Below are positions 6,501-10,781 of a DNA stretch of 10,781 nucleotides, one piece after another; within the stretch, counting starts at the first letter, position 1, and each line of letters opens with the position of its first letter. The translations under genes and the position numbers were made by a program. Source of the stretch: Chloroflexota bacterium (lineage in GTDB: Bacteria; Chloroflexota; Ktedonobacteria; Ktedonobacterales; Ktedonobacteraceae); contig VBHV01000636.1 of the NCBI GenBank assembly GCA_005881995.1, positions 6,631 through 17,411 on the forward strand, written 5' to 3'. The notes beneath the pieces were generated by a model. It did no database searches. It saw only the letters and a list, made by a program, of their open reading frames with translations, and was not told where the DNA came from.

Positions 6501-7175
6501 GGGCAATTGACGGGAAAACTGCGCCGTCGCCCGCACTGCGTGGTGCTGCTCGACGAGGTTGAAAAAGCCCATCCGGAGGTCTTCGATCTCTTCCTGCAAG
6601 TCTTTGATGCGGGCCGCCTGACCGACGCCCAGGGCCACACCGTTGATGCCCAGCACGCCATCTGGATCATGACCTCCAATGTAGGCACCGATATGCTGGG
6701 CCGTTCCATGCCCAGCGGGTTTCGCGCCAGCAAAGATGCCATCGAAGAGACGCAGCGTGACCGCCTCATGGAACGCCTGCGCCAGACCTTCCGCCCCGAA
6801 TTCCTCAACCGCATCGACGAAGTGGTGATCTTCCAGCCACTGGGCCAGGAACAGGCACGCGCCATCACGCGCCTGCAGATGAACGAACTGGCCACCCGCC
6901 TGCTGGAACAAGGCCTGACCCTGGATGCCGACGATAGCGCCATCAACCTGCTCTGTAAAGAAGGCTTCAGCGCCACGCAGGGCGCGCGCCCATTGCGCCG
7001 CGTCATCGAAAAAATGCTAACCGTCCCCCTGAGCCTGCGCATCCTGCTTGGCAACATTCCTGAACAGGCGGTAGTCCACGTCAGCGCCGGAGAGGGCAAA
7101 CTGGCGATCGATATACGCGAACCCTCGCTGCTAGAGGCCGAGGTGGAGGATGATGTGAGGGTGGATGCGTTATAA
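3567..7175 (+). CDS. CHAT domain fused to a Clp-type double AAA+ unfoldase
   Basis: This is a single 1202-residue protein. Residues 1-370 are a CHAT (caspase-like) domain: IPWELLYD (110-117), VLHYAGP (228-234), RPLVVLSYYDGS (269-280), AGASAVLAMRWPV (301-313), and the closing WLSYVLYGDPTG (356-367). Residues about 395-545 form a Clp_N double-repeat domain ('YLGTPHLFIALTKL', 427-440, and a second repeat from 480). The first AAA+ module has Walker A GDSGVGKT (625-632), pore loop GTKYRGEFEERL (667-678), Walker B ILFIDE (692-697), and arginine-finger region MERRLRP (747-753). The second has Walker A GPTGVGKT (924-931), pore loop APPGYIGYDQEGQ (968-980), Walker B VVLLDE (992-997), sensor 1 TSNVG (1036-1040), arginine-finger region FRPEFLNRIDEV (1075-1086), and sensor 2 GARPLRR (1139-1145). 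It therefore looks like an active ATP-driven unfoldase. The CHAT dyad appears lost: P234 stands where the catalytic histidine belongs and Y277 where the cysteine belongs. The middle domain is cut to a short acidic linker (821-848). Start ATG 3567 has GAGGAA at 3550-3555, spaced 11 bases. Confidence 0.93.
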   Translation: MEQLALLHITRTDSVYRFRLEPPVGPVSGPLESSVELTTEQQERLRRALQSASQYMQSSDSKGQARRSGSSDALVSLGRFLFDTLLSSVIQESLRQLDTPLLLNTNTPDIPWELLYDSKPAPGHFLCQHMSIGRQANSQSSQTQRLFQVERLSPETSLHKSRKPGRRETQGLTVLFLVNPTSECPIAEEEVATLCTTLPEAISRIILYRQQANQLEMRLRFNADMPQVLHYAGPIPAATSTGEPTLALAGHTRLDTNAATQLFSSLPKRPLVVLSYYDGSQVGALPPYEIEALAASNLMAAGASAVLAMRWPVNAQRAREFTVLFYQETADGVSLGEALRRARSTMAQRHPGDLSWLSYVLYGDPTGSLVASSPGGRDRNLELSLDALDDDHLMQPMFSSSNALDRRFLQEVLGLALMEARRMHKDYLGTPHLFIALTKLDGGCTQDALRSLNFSPKQVRDVIRLALGNGKATSDTPILPTRRCKEILQTAERNALNAGSTSIDERAIAQAVLSEKDGVTHELLTKMGINPSQLIETILLSNARALLELVPSVSANPAAPIELPVGIGPEGGIKGGNTVLERLGRDLTKQASMKQLQPLIGREKEMRQLIQTLMLKDRNNPILIGDSGVGKTTIVTGLAQRIVDGKVPPELRGKRLIELSASSLVAGTKYRGEFEERLLKVLEEAEGSGDIILFIDEMHLLIGTGRAADGSIDAAGILKPALAGGRLRCIGATTPQEYRTIEKDAAMERRLRPIMIEEPAVDEALAILTGMRDLYEQHHHVSIAKETLYAAVHLSEQYLPNLRLPDKACSVLDEACSQARVFLAEDESEQNAGENANDDLDDAFADQPLITPSMIAEVISHRTGIPVRAPGREERDRLLNLEALLKRRVIGQDVAIARVTQAIQVARAGLKPRNRPSGVFLFLGPTGVGKTELARALAAEVFGSDEHLIRVDMSEYMEKHAVSRMIGAPPGYIGYDQEGQLTGKLRRRPHCVVLLDEVEKAHPEVFDLFLQVFDAGRLTDAQGHTVDAQHAIWIMTSNVGTDMLGRSMPSGFRASKDAIEETQRDRLMERLRQTFRPEFLNRIDEVVIFQPLGQEQARAITRLQMNELATRLLEQGLTLDADDSAINLLCKEGFSATQGARPLRRVIEKMLTVPLSLRILLGNIPEQAVVHVSAGEGKLAIDIREPSLLEAEVEDDVRVDAL

Positions 7176-7187
7176 CACATTGTTCAC

Positions 7188-7217
7188 TTGTCTCGCTGCT
7201 TTTCCACCCATTATGCT
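7188..7217 (+). promoter_or_regulatory. Possible weak promoter for the hydrolase-fold gene
   Basis: TTGTCT (7188-7193) and TATGCT (7212-7217) are 18 bases apart in the 115-base gap after the CHAT-Clp gene. Each is an imperfect match. No terminator hairpin was seen in this gap, so readthrough from the CHAT-Clp gene is at least as likely. Confidence 0.25.
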
Positions 7218-7290
7218 ATGAAGTGGAACATCACTAACCGCCTGAAAGCCGTACATCCGCATTGACGATCATAAAGGGGTAAAAAAACCG

Positions 7291-7965
7291 GTGGATACAA
7301 CTTCGCAAGGTAATAATATTGACAGGCTGGTTCAAGTCGCGGCTGGGGCACTCTTCCTCGACGGCCATCTGACGATTCCAGAGAATGCACGCGGAATTGT
7401 CCTTTTTCCTTACGCTATCGAGAATGAGCAGCGCGTCTCCTATACAGCGAGCCTTGCCTGGCTATTTAATGAACAGAGCATAGCTACGTTGCTGGTAGAC
7501 TTGCTCACTCCTGATGAGAAGGCACTGGATAAGGAGACTGGCTTTTTCCGTGAAAACGTCAACGTATTACACCAGCGCATCATCGGCATAGCCAACTGGC
7601 TGATTGAAACCCCGGAAACGCAAAACCTGCGCATTTGTTACTTTGGTGTTGGCGTAACAGGCGCCGCCGTTCTGATCGCCGCCGCAGAACGCCCCGATGC
7701 CGTCGTCACGGTCATCGCCACAGCCCAGCGGCTTGATCTTGCCCGTGACTATTTACCTCGCGTTGAGGCCCCGGTGCTTCTCCTGGGCGGTGAAAACGAC
7801 TCGCAAGCAAATGAGTCAAGCCGCCTGGCATTGGAGCAACTGCGCGCCGAAAAGAAGCTTGAAACCATTGGTGGTGCAGGGCATCTCTTCGAGGATACCA
7901 GCACCCTGGAAGAGGTGGCGCGATTGGCCATCCAATGGTTTGAACAGCATTTGCGACTGGGGTAA
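7291..7965 (+). CDS. Alpha/beta-hydrolase-fold protein, dienelactone-hydrolase-like, probable pseudoenzyme
   Basis: This 224-residue protein follows the small alpha/beta-hydrolase (dienelactone hydrolase-like) pattern seen in many Chloroflexota and actinobacterial proteins: 'GHLTIPENARGIVLF' (25-39), 'LLVDLLTPDEKALDKETG' (67-84), the strand-elbow-helix YFGVGVTGAAVL (117-128), 'AAAERPDAVVTV' (130-141), 'PVLLLGGEND' (161-170), and the catalytic-histidine motif GGAGHLFED (194-202, H198). Active relatives have a G-A-S-T-G-type nucleophile elbow. Here the serine position is G121 (G-V-G-V-T), and the upstream oxyanion motif 'HGSGSS' is replaced by 'YAIENE' (41-46). The histidine is retained and D170 may serve as the acid, but with no serine the protein is probably not a hydrolase. 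It starts at GTG 7291 with AAAGGGG (7273-7279), spaced 11 bases. It follows the CHAT-Clp gene by 115 bases on the same strand. It may be a binding or adaptor protein; the role is not known. Confidence 0.8.
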   Translation: MDTTSQGNNIDRLVQVAAGALFLDGHLTIPENARGIVLFPYAIENEQRVSYTASLAWLFNEQSIATLLVDLLTPDEKALDKETGFFRENVNVLHQRIIGIANWLIETPETQNLRICYFGVGVTGAAVLIAAAERPDAVVTVIATAQRLDLARDYLPRVEAPVLLLGGENDSQANESSRLALEQLRAEKKLETIGGAGHLFEDTSTLEEVARLAIQWFEQHLRLG

Positions 7966-7968
7966 CTA

Positions 7969-7980
7969 CTCCAATTGGAG
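7969..7980. repeat. 12-base perfect palindrome after the hydrolase-fold gene
   Basis: CTCCAATTGGAG reads the same on both strands and begins four bases after the stop codon. It has no loop and no T-run, so it is a poor terminator. It could be a protein-binding site or chance. Confidence 0.3.
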
Positions 7981-8071
7981 ATATGTTCAATCTCGCCTGC
8001 ATTTGCTTCCCCTGGCTTGACCTTCCTACGTAACTGCTACAGGCCGCACATCTTGTCCTTCTTGTTTGATT

Positions 8072-8112
8072 GCGCTGAAATCATATAGGTAATTTGGGCT
8101 ATATTTCAGCGT
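8072..8112. repeat. Strong inverted repeat upstream of the LysM gene
   Basis: CGCTGAAAT (8073-8081) pairs perfectly with ATTTCAGCG (8103-8111). After a 3-base bulge the stem continues with ATAG (8085-8088) and CTAT (8099-8102), closing a 10-base loop. No T-run follows. A possible promoter (TTGTTT 8062-8067, TATAGG 8084-8089) overlaps the left arm, so this may be an operator; it could otherwise be an RNA hairpin at the end of the upstream transcript. Confidence 0.45.
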
Positions 8113-8151
8113 GTATCACCTTGTCTCAGATTTTGCATGCTATCATACATA

Positions 8152-8217
8152 TGTTCCCATAAAAATATGCGCCAGGAGCGTTTGTCTTCTGTGCTTGTAA
8201 GCATATATGCGGGAACA
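8152..8217 (+). promoter_or_regulatory. Nested hairpin leader before the LysM/lysozyme-like gene
   Basis: TGTTCCC (8152-8158) pairs with GGGAACA (8211-8217). Inside, across a small internal loop, ATATGC (8165-8170) pairs with GCATAT (8201-8206), closing a 30-base apical loop. In addition TTTGCATGC (8132-8140) can pair with GCATGCAAA (8260-8268), which contains the start codon at 8262. Together these could form a leader that hides the start of translation. It does not match the c-di-AMP (ydaO) riboswitch often found before cell-wall hydrolase genes, nor another class I know. Confidence 0.4.
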
Positions 8218-8261
8218 GAACTGCTTGGGAGGTTTGCAAGTTTTCTCTAGAAAGAAGATGC

Positions 8262-8867
8262 ATGCAAACATATCAGTATTTTCAGATGTGTTTACGACAG
8301 CGCTTTACAGGAAGTCTCGTAGGAAAGTTTCGTCTTGGCCTCGTTCTTGGGCTACTCCTCTTTGTGGCAACATTCATGCTGAATGTGCCAGGTGCAAGTG
8401 CACAGACGTACACGACATGCTCCGGGGGTGATCGTACTTACAGTGTAGTAAGTGGCGATACACTCAGTAAGATTGGATATAACCATATTGTCAATCCGAA
8501 CCTGATTTATGGGGGTCAGACTGTCTGTATCCCACTGCATGGGACAGTCAACCCTTCATCAGGGCAGAATAACACCACTCTCCAAACAGTGACGGCCAAT
8601 GGGAATAGCGTCGCGACTATGATCGGACAGGTGTTTGGTCCCTATGGACAAGCAGCTATCAACGTCGCGACATGCGAATCTGGCCTGAATCCCGCTGCTT
8701 ACAATCCATCGGGAGCCGCGGGCCTCTTTCAAATCATGCCGGGGACATGGGCAGGAACCGCACAAGTCGGCCAATCGCCCTATAATGCCGCTGCAAATAT
8801 CGCGGCGGCTCACCAGATCTTTGTGCGTGACGGCTATAGTTGGAGAGAGTGGACTTGTCAGCCATAA
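8262..8867 (+). CDS. Secreted LysM plus lysozyme-like (SLT/Rpf-type) cell-wall protein
   Basis: This 201-residue exported protein has an N-terminal signal peptide: basic 'RQRF..GKFR' (12-24), a hydrophobic stretch LGLVLGLLLFVATFML (25-40), and a likely cut after PGASA (43-47). A LysM peptidoglycan-binding motif follows (60-91, 'YSVVSGDTLSKI' to 'NPNLIYGGQTVCIP'). After a Ser/Asn/Thr-rich linker comes a lysozyme-fold domain (about 117-200): CESGLNPAAYNPSGAAGLFQ (138-157), with E139 as the expected catalytic acid, then 'IMPGTWAGTAQVGQSPYNAA' and 'YSWREWTC'. C138 and C199, and C53 and C89, are plausible disulfide pairs. Such proteins cut or remodel peptidoglycan glycan strands outside the cell. 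The LysM is about 12 residues shorter than usual. The Shine-Dalgarno before ATG 8262 is weak (AAGAAG). An alternative start is ATG 8286, giving a more typical signal peptide, but it has no visible ribosome binding site. Confidence 0.88.
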   Translation: MQTYQYFQMCLRQRFTGSLVGKFRLGLVLGLLLFVATFMLNVPGASAQTYTTCSGGDRTYSVVSGDTLSKIGYNHIVNPNLIYGGQTVCIPLHGTVNPSSGQNNTTLQTVTANGNSVATMIGQVFGPYGQAAINVATCESGLNPAAYNPSGAAGLFQIMPGTWAGTAQVGQSPYNAAANIAAAHQIFVRDGYSWREWTCQP

Positions 8868-8934
8868 CGCCACCTGGATGACACGTCTATAAGGAAATCC
8901 ACAATCATTGCGCCTCTTAAGCAGTTAGACACCA

Positions 8935-8969
8935 GAAAGCCCAGGAGTTCACAAGAATCCTGGGCTTTC
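8935..8969 (+). terminator. Intrinsic terminator of the LysM gene, possibly bidirectional
   Basis: GAAAGCCCAGGA (8935-8946) and TCCTGGGCTTTC (8958-8969) form a perfect 12-base-pair stem around an 11-base loop, 67 bases after the LysM stop. The stem is G/C-rich at the top and closes with GAAA/TTTC. The T-run is short (TTTC), which lowers certainty about efficiency. Confidence 0.65.
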
Positions 8970-9072
8970 ACCGGGAATCCCTCTATTAAGCCATCACATG
9001 ATACATGGTAAAAATGCAAATCATGATAAAAATCTACCTGCTCTATCAGAATGAGATGGACACTGAAAACAG

Positions 9073-9107
9073 GTAAGGCAGCGATGGGGGATACATCGCT
9101 GCCTTAC
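9073..9107 (-). terminator. Perfect 14-base-pair hairpin, terminator-like on the minus strand
   Basis: GTAAGGCAGCGATG (9073-9086) pairs perfectly with CATCGCTGCCTTAC (9094-9107) around a 7-base loop. On the minus strand it is followed by CTGTTTTC, a short T-run, so it best stops transcription coming leftward from the rhomboid side. Its distance from that gene (about 415 bases) is large, so it may instead end an unrecognised RNA or be a dispersed palindrome. Confidence 0.45.
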
Positions 9108-9191
9108 TGTGGGAAGGAGACTGAGTTACGTATTTACTTTCTCAATCAACAAGGCTGTAATTTTTCTGTGGTGACGATGATCGAAGTTTGT

Positions 9192-9334
9192 CTGGAGCGA
9201 AACTCTACAGACAGTACACCCGGAACATCGCTGCGGCAGTACGTGCCTGGAGCGGGCGCGATAAATCGTGCCCCTACAACAGCACACACCTGGAGCGAAA
9301 CTCAACAGGTCTACCCTGGAGCACCACTCTACAG
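9192..9334. repeat. Cluster of 19-base repeats, one interrupted by a palindrome
   Basis: CTGGAGCGAAACTCTACAG occurs exactly at 9192-9210, with one mismatch at 9290-9308, and with three mismatches at 9316-9334. A fourth copy begins CTGGAGCG at 9247 and ends CCTACAACAG at 9282, with a hairpin between: GGGCGCGA (9254-9261) and TCGTGCCC (9266-9273) around TAAA. Read on the minus strand the hairpin copy contains GTAGGGGCACGATTTATCG. 'GTAGGGGC...GCCC' palindromes of this kind are, as I remember, dispersed many times in Chloroflexota and other genomes. Spacings between copies are 55, 43 and 26 bases, too irregular for CRISPR. Confidence 0.6.
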
Positions 9335-9521
9335 AGCAAATTGGCACCCTCACGATCACCACTCACCACTAGTATGAGTATACACCTGGCAACTTTACTC
9401 TCCCTTAATTTGCGCTTCATTGGAAATAGCAGAGAAATCTTCGGAGTAAACTCCTATCCAGGCACACCCGGGGCTGTTATATATTGATGGATTTCTGCTC
9501 ATAGAGAAGACTTCTGGGTCT

Positions 9522-10310
9522 TCACGGTCTCTGCCACCACTCTCGCGCATTCACAGCCCCTGAATGACGCGGCAAGTAGGGATAACTGGTGGGAGCAGGG
9601 GGACGCAGAAGTGGTCGGAATAGCAAGGTGATGACAAGACCGGCGATAAATCCTCCCACGTGGGCAAAGTACGCCACACCACCCATCCCCTGTTGGACAG
9701 TCGAGAGAGACGCAACGCCATCGAAAAATTGCAGCAAGAACCACAGCCCGATCAAGATGATAGCCGGGAGGGTAACAATGGTGAAGAAAATAAAGATGAA
9801 GATAATTGTTCGCACTCGCGCCCAGGGAAATAGCACGAGATAAGCTGCCAGCACTCCGGCGATTGCGCCGCTGGCTCCCAGGCTCGGAACAGGAGAGCCT
9901 GGATCAATCGCTACCTGGGTGATACTCGCAATCACTCCGCAGAACAGGTAGAAAACCAGGTATGGGAGATGCCCCATCCGATCTTCTACGTTGTCTCCAA
10001 AGATATAGAGAAACAGCATATTGCCACCAATGTGCAGCCATCCCGCGTGCAAAAACATAGCGGTGATAATAGTCAGGTAGACCGGATTGGGGGTGTGAAA
10101 TGGGAGATGCGCTGGCACTCCCGGCAGCGATGTCTGGGGAACCCCATGGGTCAACGCTATCGGGACAACCGAATACGCAAACATAAAGGCGGGCGCATCA
10201 GGGCCGAGCGATACCTGGTAGAGAAAGACCGCGATGTTTACGGCGATAATCCCCCATGTTACCCACGGAAGGCGCCGTCGTGGCCCCGGATAATCCTTGA
10301 TGGGAATCAT
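9522..10310 (-). CDS. Rhomboid family intramembrane serine protease
   Basis: This 262-residue multi-pass membrane protein cleaves substrates within the membrane. The signature motifs are all present: 'WLHIGGNMLFLYIFGDNVED' (91-110) with H93 and N97 for the oxyanion hole, the nucleophile in SLGASGAIAG (143-152, S147), and the partner histidine in AHVGGFIAG (216-224, H217). About six hydrophobic segments are visible: 18-34, 76-88, 97-107, 117-134, 147-162 and 168-196 (long, possibly two), plus 213-230. The order and spacing match bacterial rhomboids with a long loop after the first helix (35-75, proline-rich here). The C-terminal tail (231-262) is hydrophilic. The ATG at 10310 begins MIPIKDYPGPRR, common in the family, but its Shine-Dalgarno is weak (GAG). 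The HAD gene lies 87 bases upstream on the same strand, so they may be co-transcribed. Substrates are unknown. Confidence 0.95.
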   Translation of the reverse strand: MIPIKDYPGPRRRLPWVTWGIIAVNIAVFLYQVSLGPDAPAFMFAYSVVPIALTHGVPQTSLPGVPAHLPFHTPNPVYLTIITAMFLHAGWLHIGGNMLFLYIFGDNVEDRMGHLPYLVFYLFCGVIASITQVAIDPGSPVPSLGASGAIAGVLAAYLVLFPWARVRTIIFIFIFFTIVTLPAIILIGLWFLLQFFDGVASLSTVQQGMGGVAYFAHVGGFIAGLVITLLFRPLLRPPAPTSYPYLPRHSGAVNAREWWQRP

Positions 10311-10397
10311 TTACTTACTCTCATTGATGTCTAAACTTTTCCTCTTCATTCTTGCACGGTGCTTAACCGCTAAAAGTGACAAAGGCCGTAAGTAGTC

Positions 10398-10781
10398 CTA
10401 TGCATGACGAGATTCCAGTACACTTGCAAGCTCAACTAATGTACTGACCACCATGGTCGGTCGTGGCGCGAGTGTATCGAACAATCCTCCCGAACGATTC
10501 ACCCAGGCCGCTTGCAAACCGGCGTATTCGGCGCCAATCACATCGAAAGGATTTGAGGAAACCAGGCGCACTTCTTCAACAGGGCGTCCCAGCCGCTCGG
10601 CAACGTGCCGGTACACCTTTGGTGATGGCTTGTAGACCTTCACCTCGTCCACGCTCACAAATCCCGATAAGTACACGTTCAAATGCGTGGCATGCATAAT
10701 AGCATCCAGCATAGAGGGACTGCCATTGGAAAATACGACCATTGTATAGCCCTCCTCCTTCAGACGCCGCAAGCCAGGCTC
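10398..10781 (-). CDS. HAD hydrolase, haloacid dehalogenase type II-like, C-terminal part
   Basis: The frame runs from the right edge to TAG at 10398-10400, giving 127 residues; the N-terminus, with the nucleophilic aspartate and cap domain, is outside the window. Visible motifs are VVFSNGSPSMLDAIM (15-29, with the S-N-G motif II), KVYKPSPKVYRHV (48-60, K51 as motif III lysine), and LVSSNPFDVIGAEYAGLQAA (73-92, D80), followed by WVNR. The 'SNGSP', 'SVDEV.VYKP..VY' and 'VSSN..D..GA...G....WVNR' series is that of L-2-haloacid dehalogenases, which hydrolyse 2-halocarboxylates through an aspartyl ester. Without the N-terminus the actual activity cannot be confirmed, and other HAD phosphatases use the same scaffold. 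The rhomboid gene follows 87 bases downstream. Confidence 0.85.
   Translation of the reverse strand, partial: EPGLRRLKEEGYTMVVFSNGSPSMLDAIMHATHLNVYLSGFVSVDEVKVYKPSPKVYRHVAERLGRPVEEVRLVSSNPFDVIGAEYAGLQAAWVNRSGGLFDTLAPRPTMVVSTLVELASVLESRHA

Larger units (their letters stand above)
8868..9521. other. Gene-free convergent region with hairpins and repeats
   Basis: No convincing gene lies in these 654 bases between the 3' ends of the LysM gene and the rhomboid gene. Open frames here cross hairpins and repeats and lack ribosome binding sites and family resemblance. The region holds a terminator-like hairpin at 8935-8969, a 14-base-pair hairpin at 9073-9107, and a repeat cluster at 9192-9334. An imperfect inverted repeat joins 9428-9439 (AGCAGAGAAATC) and 9490-9499 (GATTTCTGCT). 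A short hairpin, GAAGAC (9506-9511) with GTCTTC (9518-9523), overlaps the rhomboid stop codon and could be its weak terminator. Confidence 0.6.

Noticed and set aside
8152..8268. c-di-AMP (ydaO) riboswitch before a cell-wall hydrolase gene
   Set aside because: The context fits, but the conserved sequence blocks of that class are not visible.
9192..9334. CRISPR array
   Set aside because: The repeats are 19 bases and imperfect, the spacings are 55, 43 and 26 bases, and there are no cas genes.
9051..9377. Plus-strand open frame of 108 residues in the convergent region
   Set aside because: It crosses the 14-base-pair hairpin and the 19-base repeats, has no ribosome binding site and resembles no family.

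Overview
The window looks like ordinary-to-accessory chromosome from a Chloroflexota bacterium, most likely class Ktedonobacteria. I base this on the style of the proteins: a WYL regulator opening MRADRLL, a LysM plus CESGLNP-type lysozyme-fold exoprotein, a CHAT protein fused to a Clp ATPase, and mixed-GC genes with sigma-A-like promoters. No rRNA or other marker gene is present, so the assignment is inference.

Layout. (1) At the left edge, plus strand, are the C-terminal end of an aminoglycoside-phosphotransferase-type protein (3-218) and a RimJ/RimL-type GNAT acetyltransferase (243-845). (2) On the minus strand, converging on these, a broken DinB-fold gene (1746-2158) is followed by a crotonase-family gene (903-1712). 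(3) A divergent control region (2214-2253) has an inverted repeat TGACA-N5-TGTCA whose two arms overlap the -35 boxes of two opposed promoters. It separates the DinB/crotonase unit from a WYL-type regulator (2310-3302). (4) After a clear promoter and a leader with strong inverted repeats comes the most notable gene, a 1202-residue CHAT - Clp_N - AAA1 - AAA2 fusion (3567-7175). Both catalytic residues of its CHAT domain appear to be replaced. It is followed by an alpha/beta-hydrolase-fold protein (7291-7965) whose nucleophile also appears to be lost. (5) A second structured leader (8072-8217) precedes a secreted LysM plus lysozyme-like cell-wall protein (8262-8867). (6) A 654-base gene-free convergent region (8868-9521) holds two strong hairpins and a small family of 19-base repeats, one interrupted by a palindrome. 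(7) On the minus strand to the right edge are a rhomboid protease (9522-10310) and the C-terminal part of a type II haloacid-dehalogenase-like HAD protein (10398-10781, open at the edge).

How the parts may work together. The WYL regulator probably controls itself and the divergent DinB/crotonase genes through the shared operator. The CHAT-Clp protein and the following hydrolase-fold protein are on one strand, 115 bases apart with no clear terminator between them. Together they form a candidate unit in which an active two-ring-type unfoldase is coupled to two domains that have kept their folds but apparently lost catalysis. This is the best candidate here for an undescribed system; its function cannot be read from the sequence. 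The other genes are common housekeeping or accessory families.
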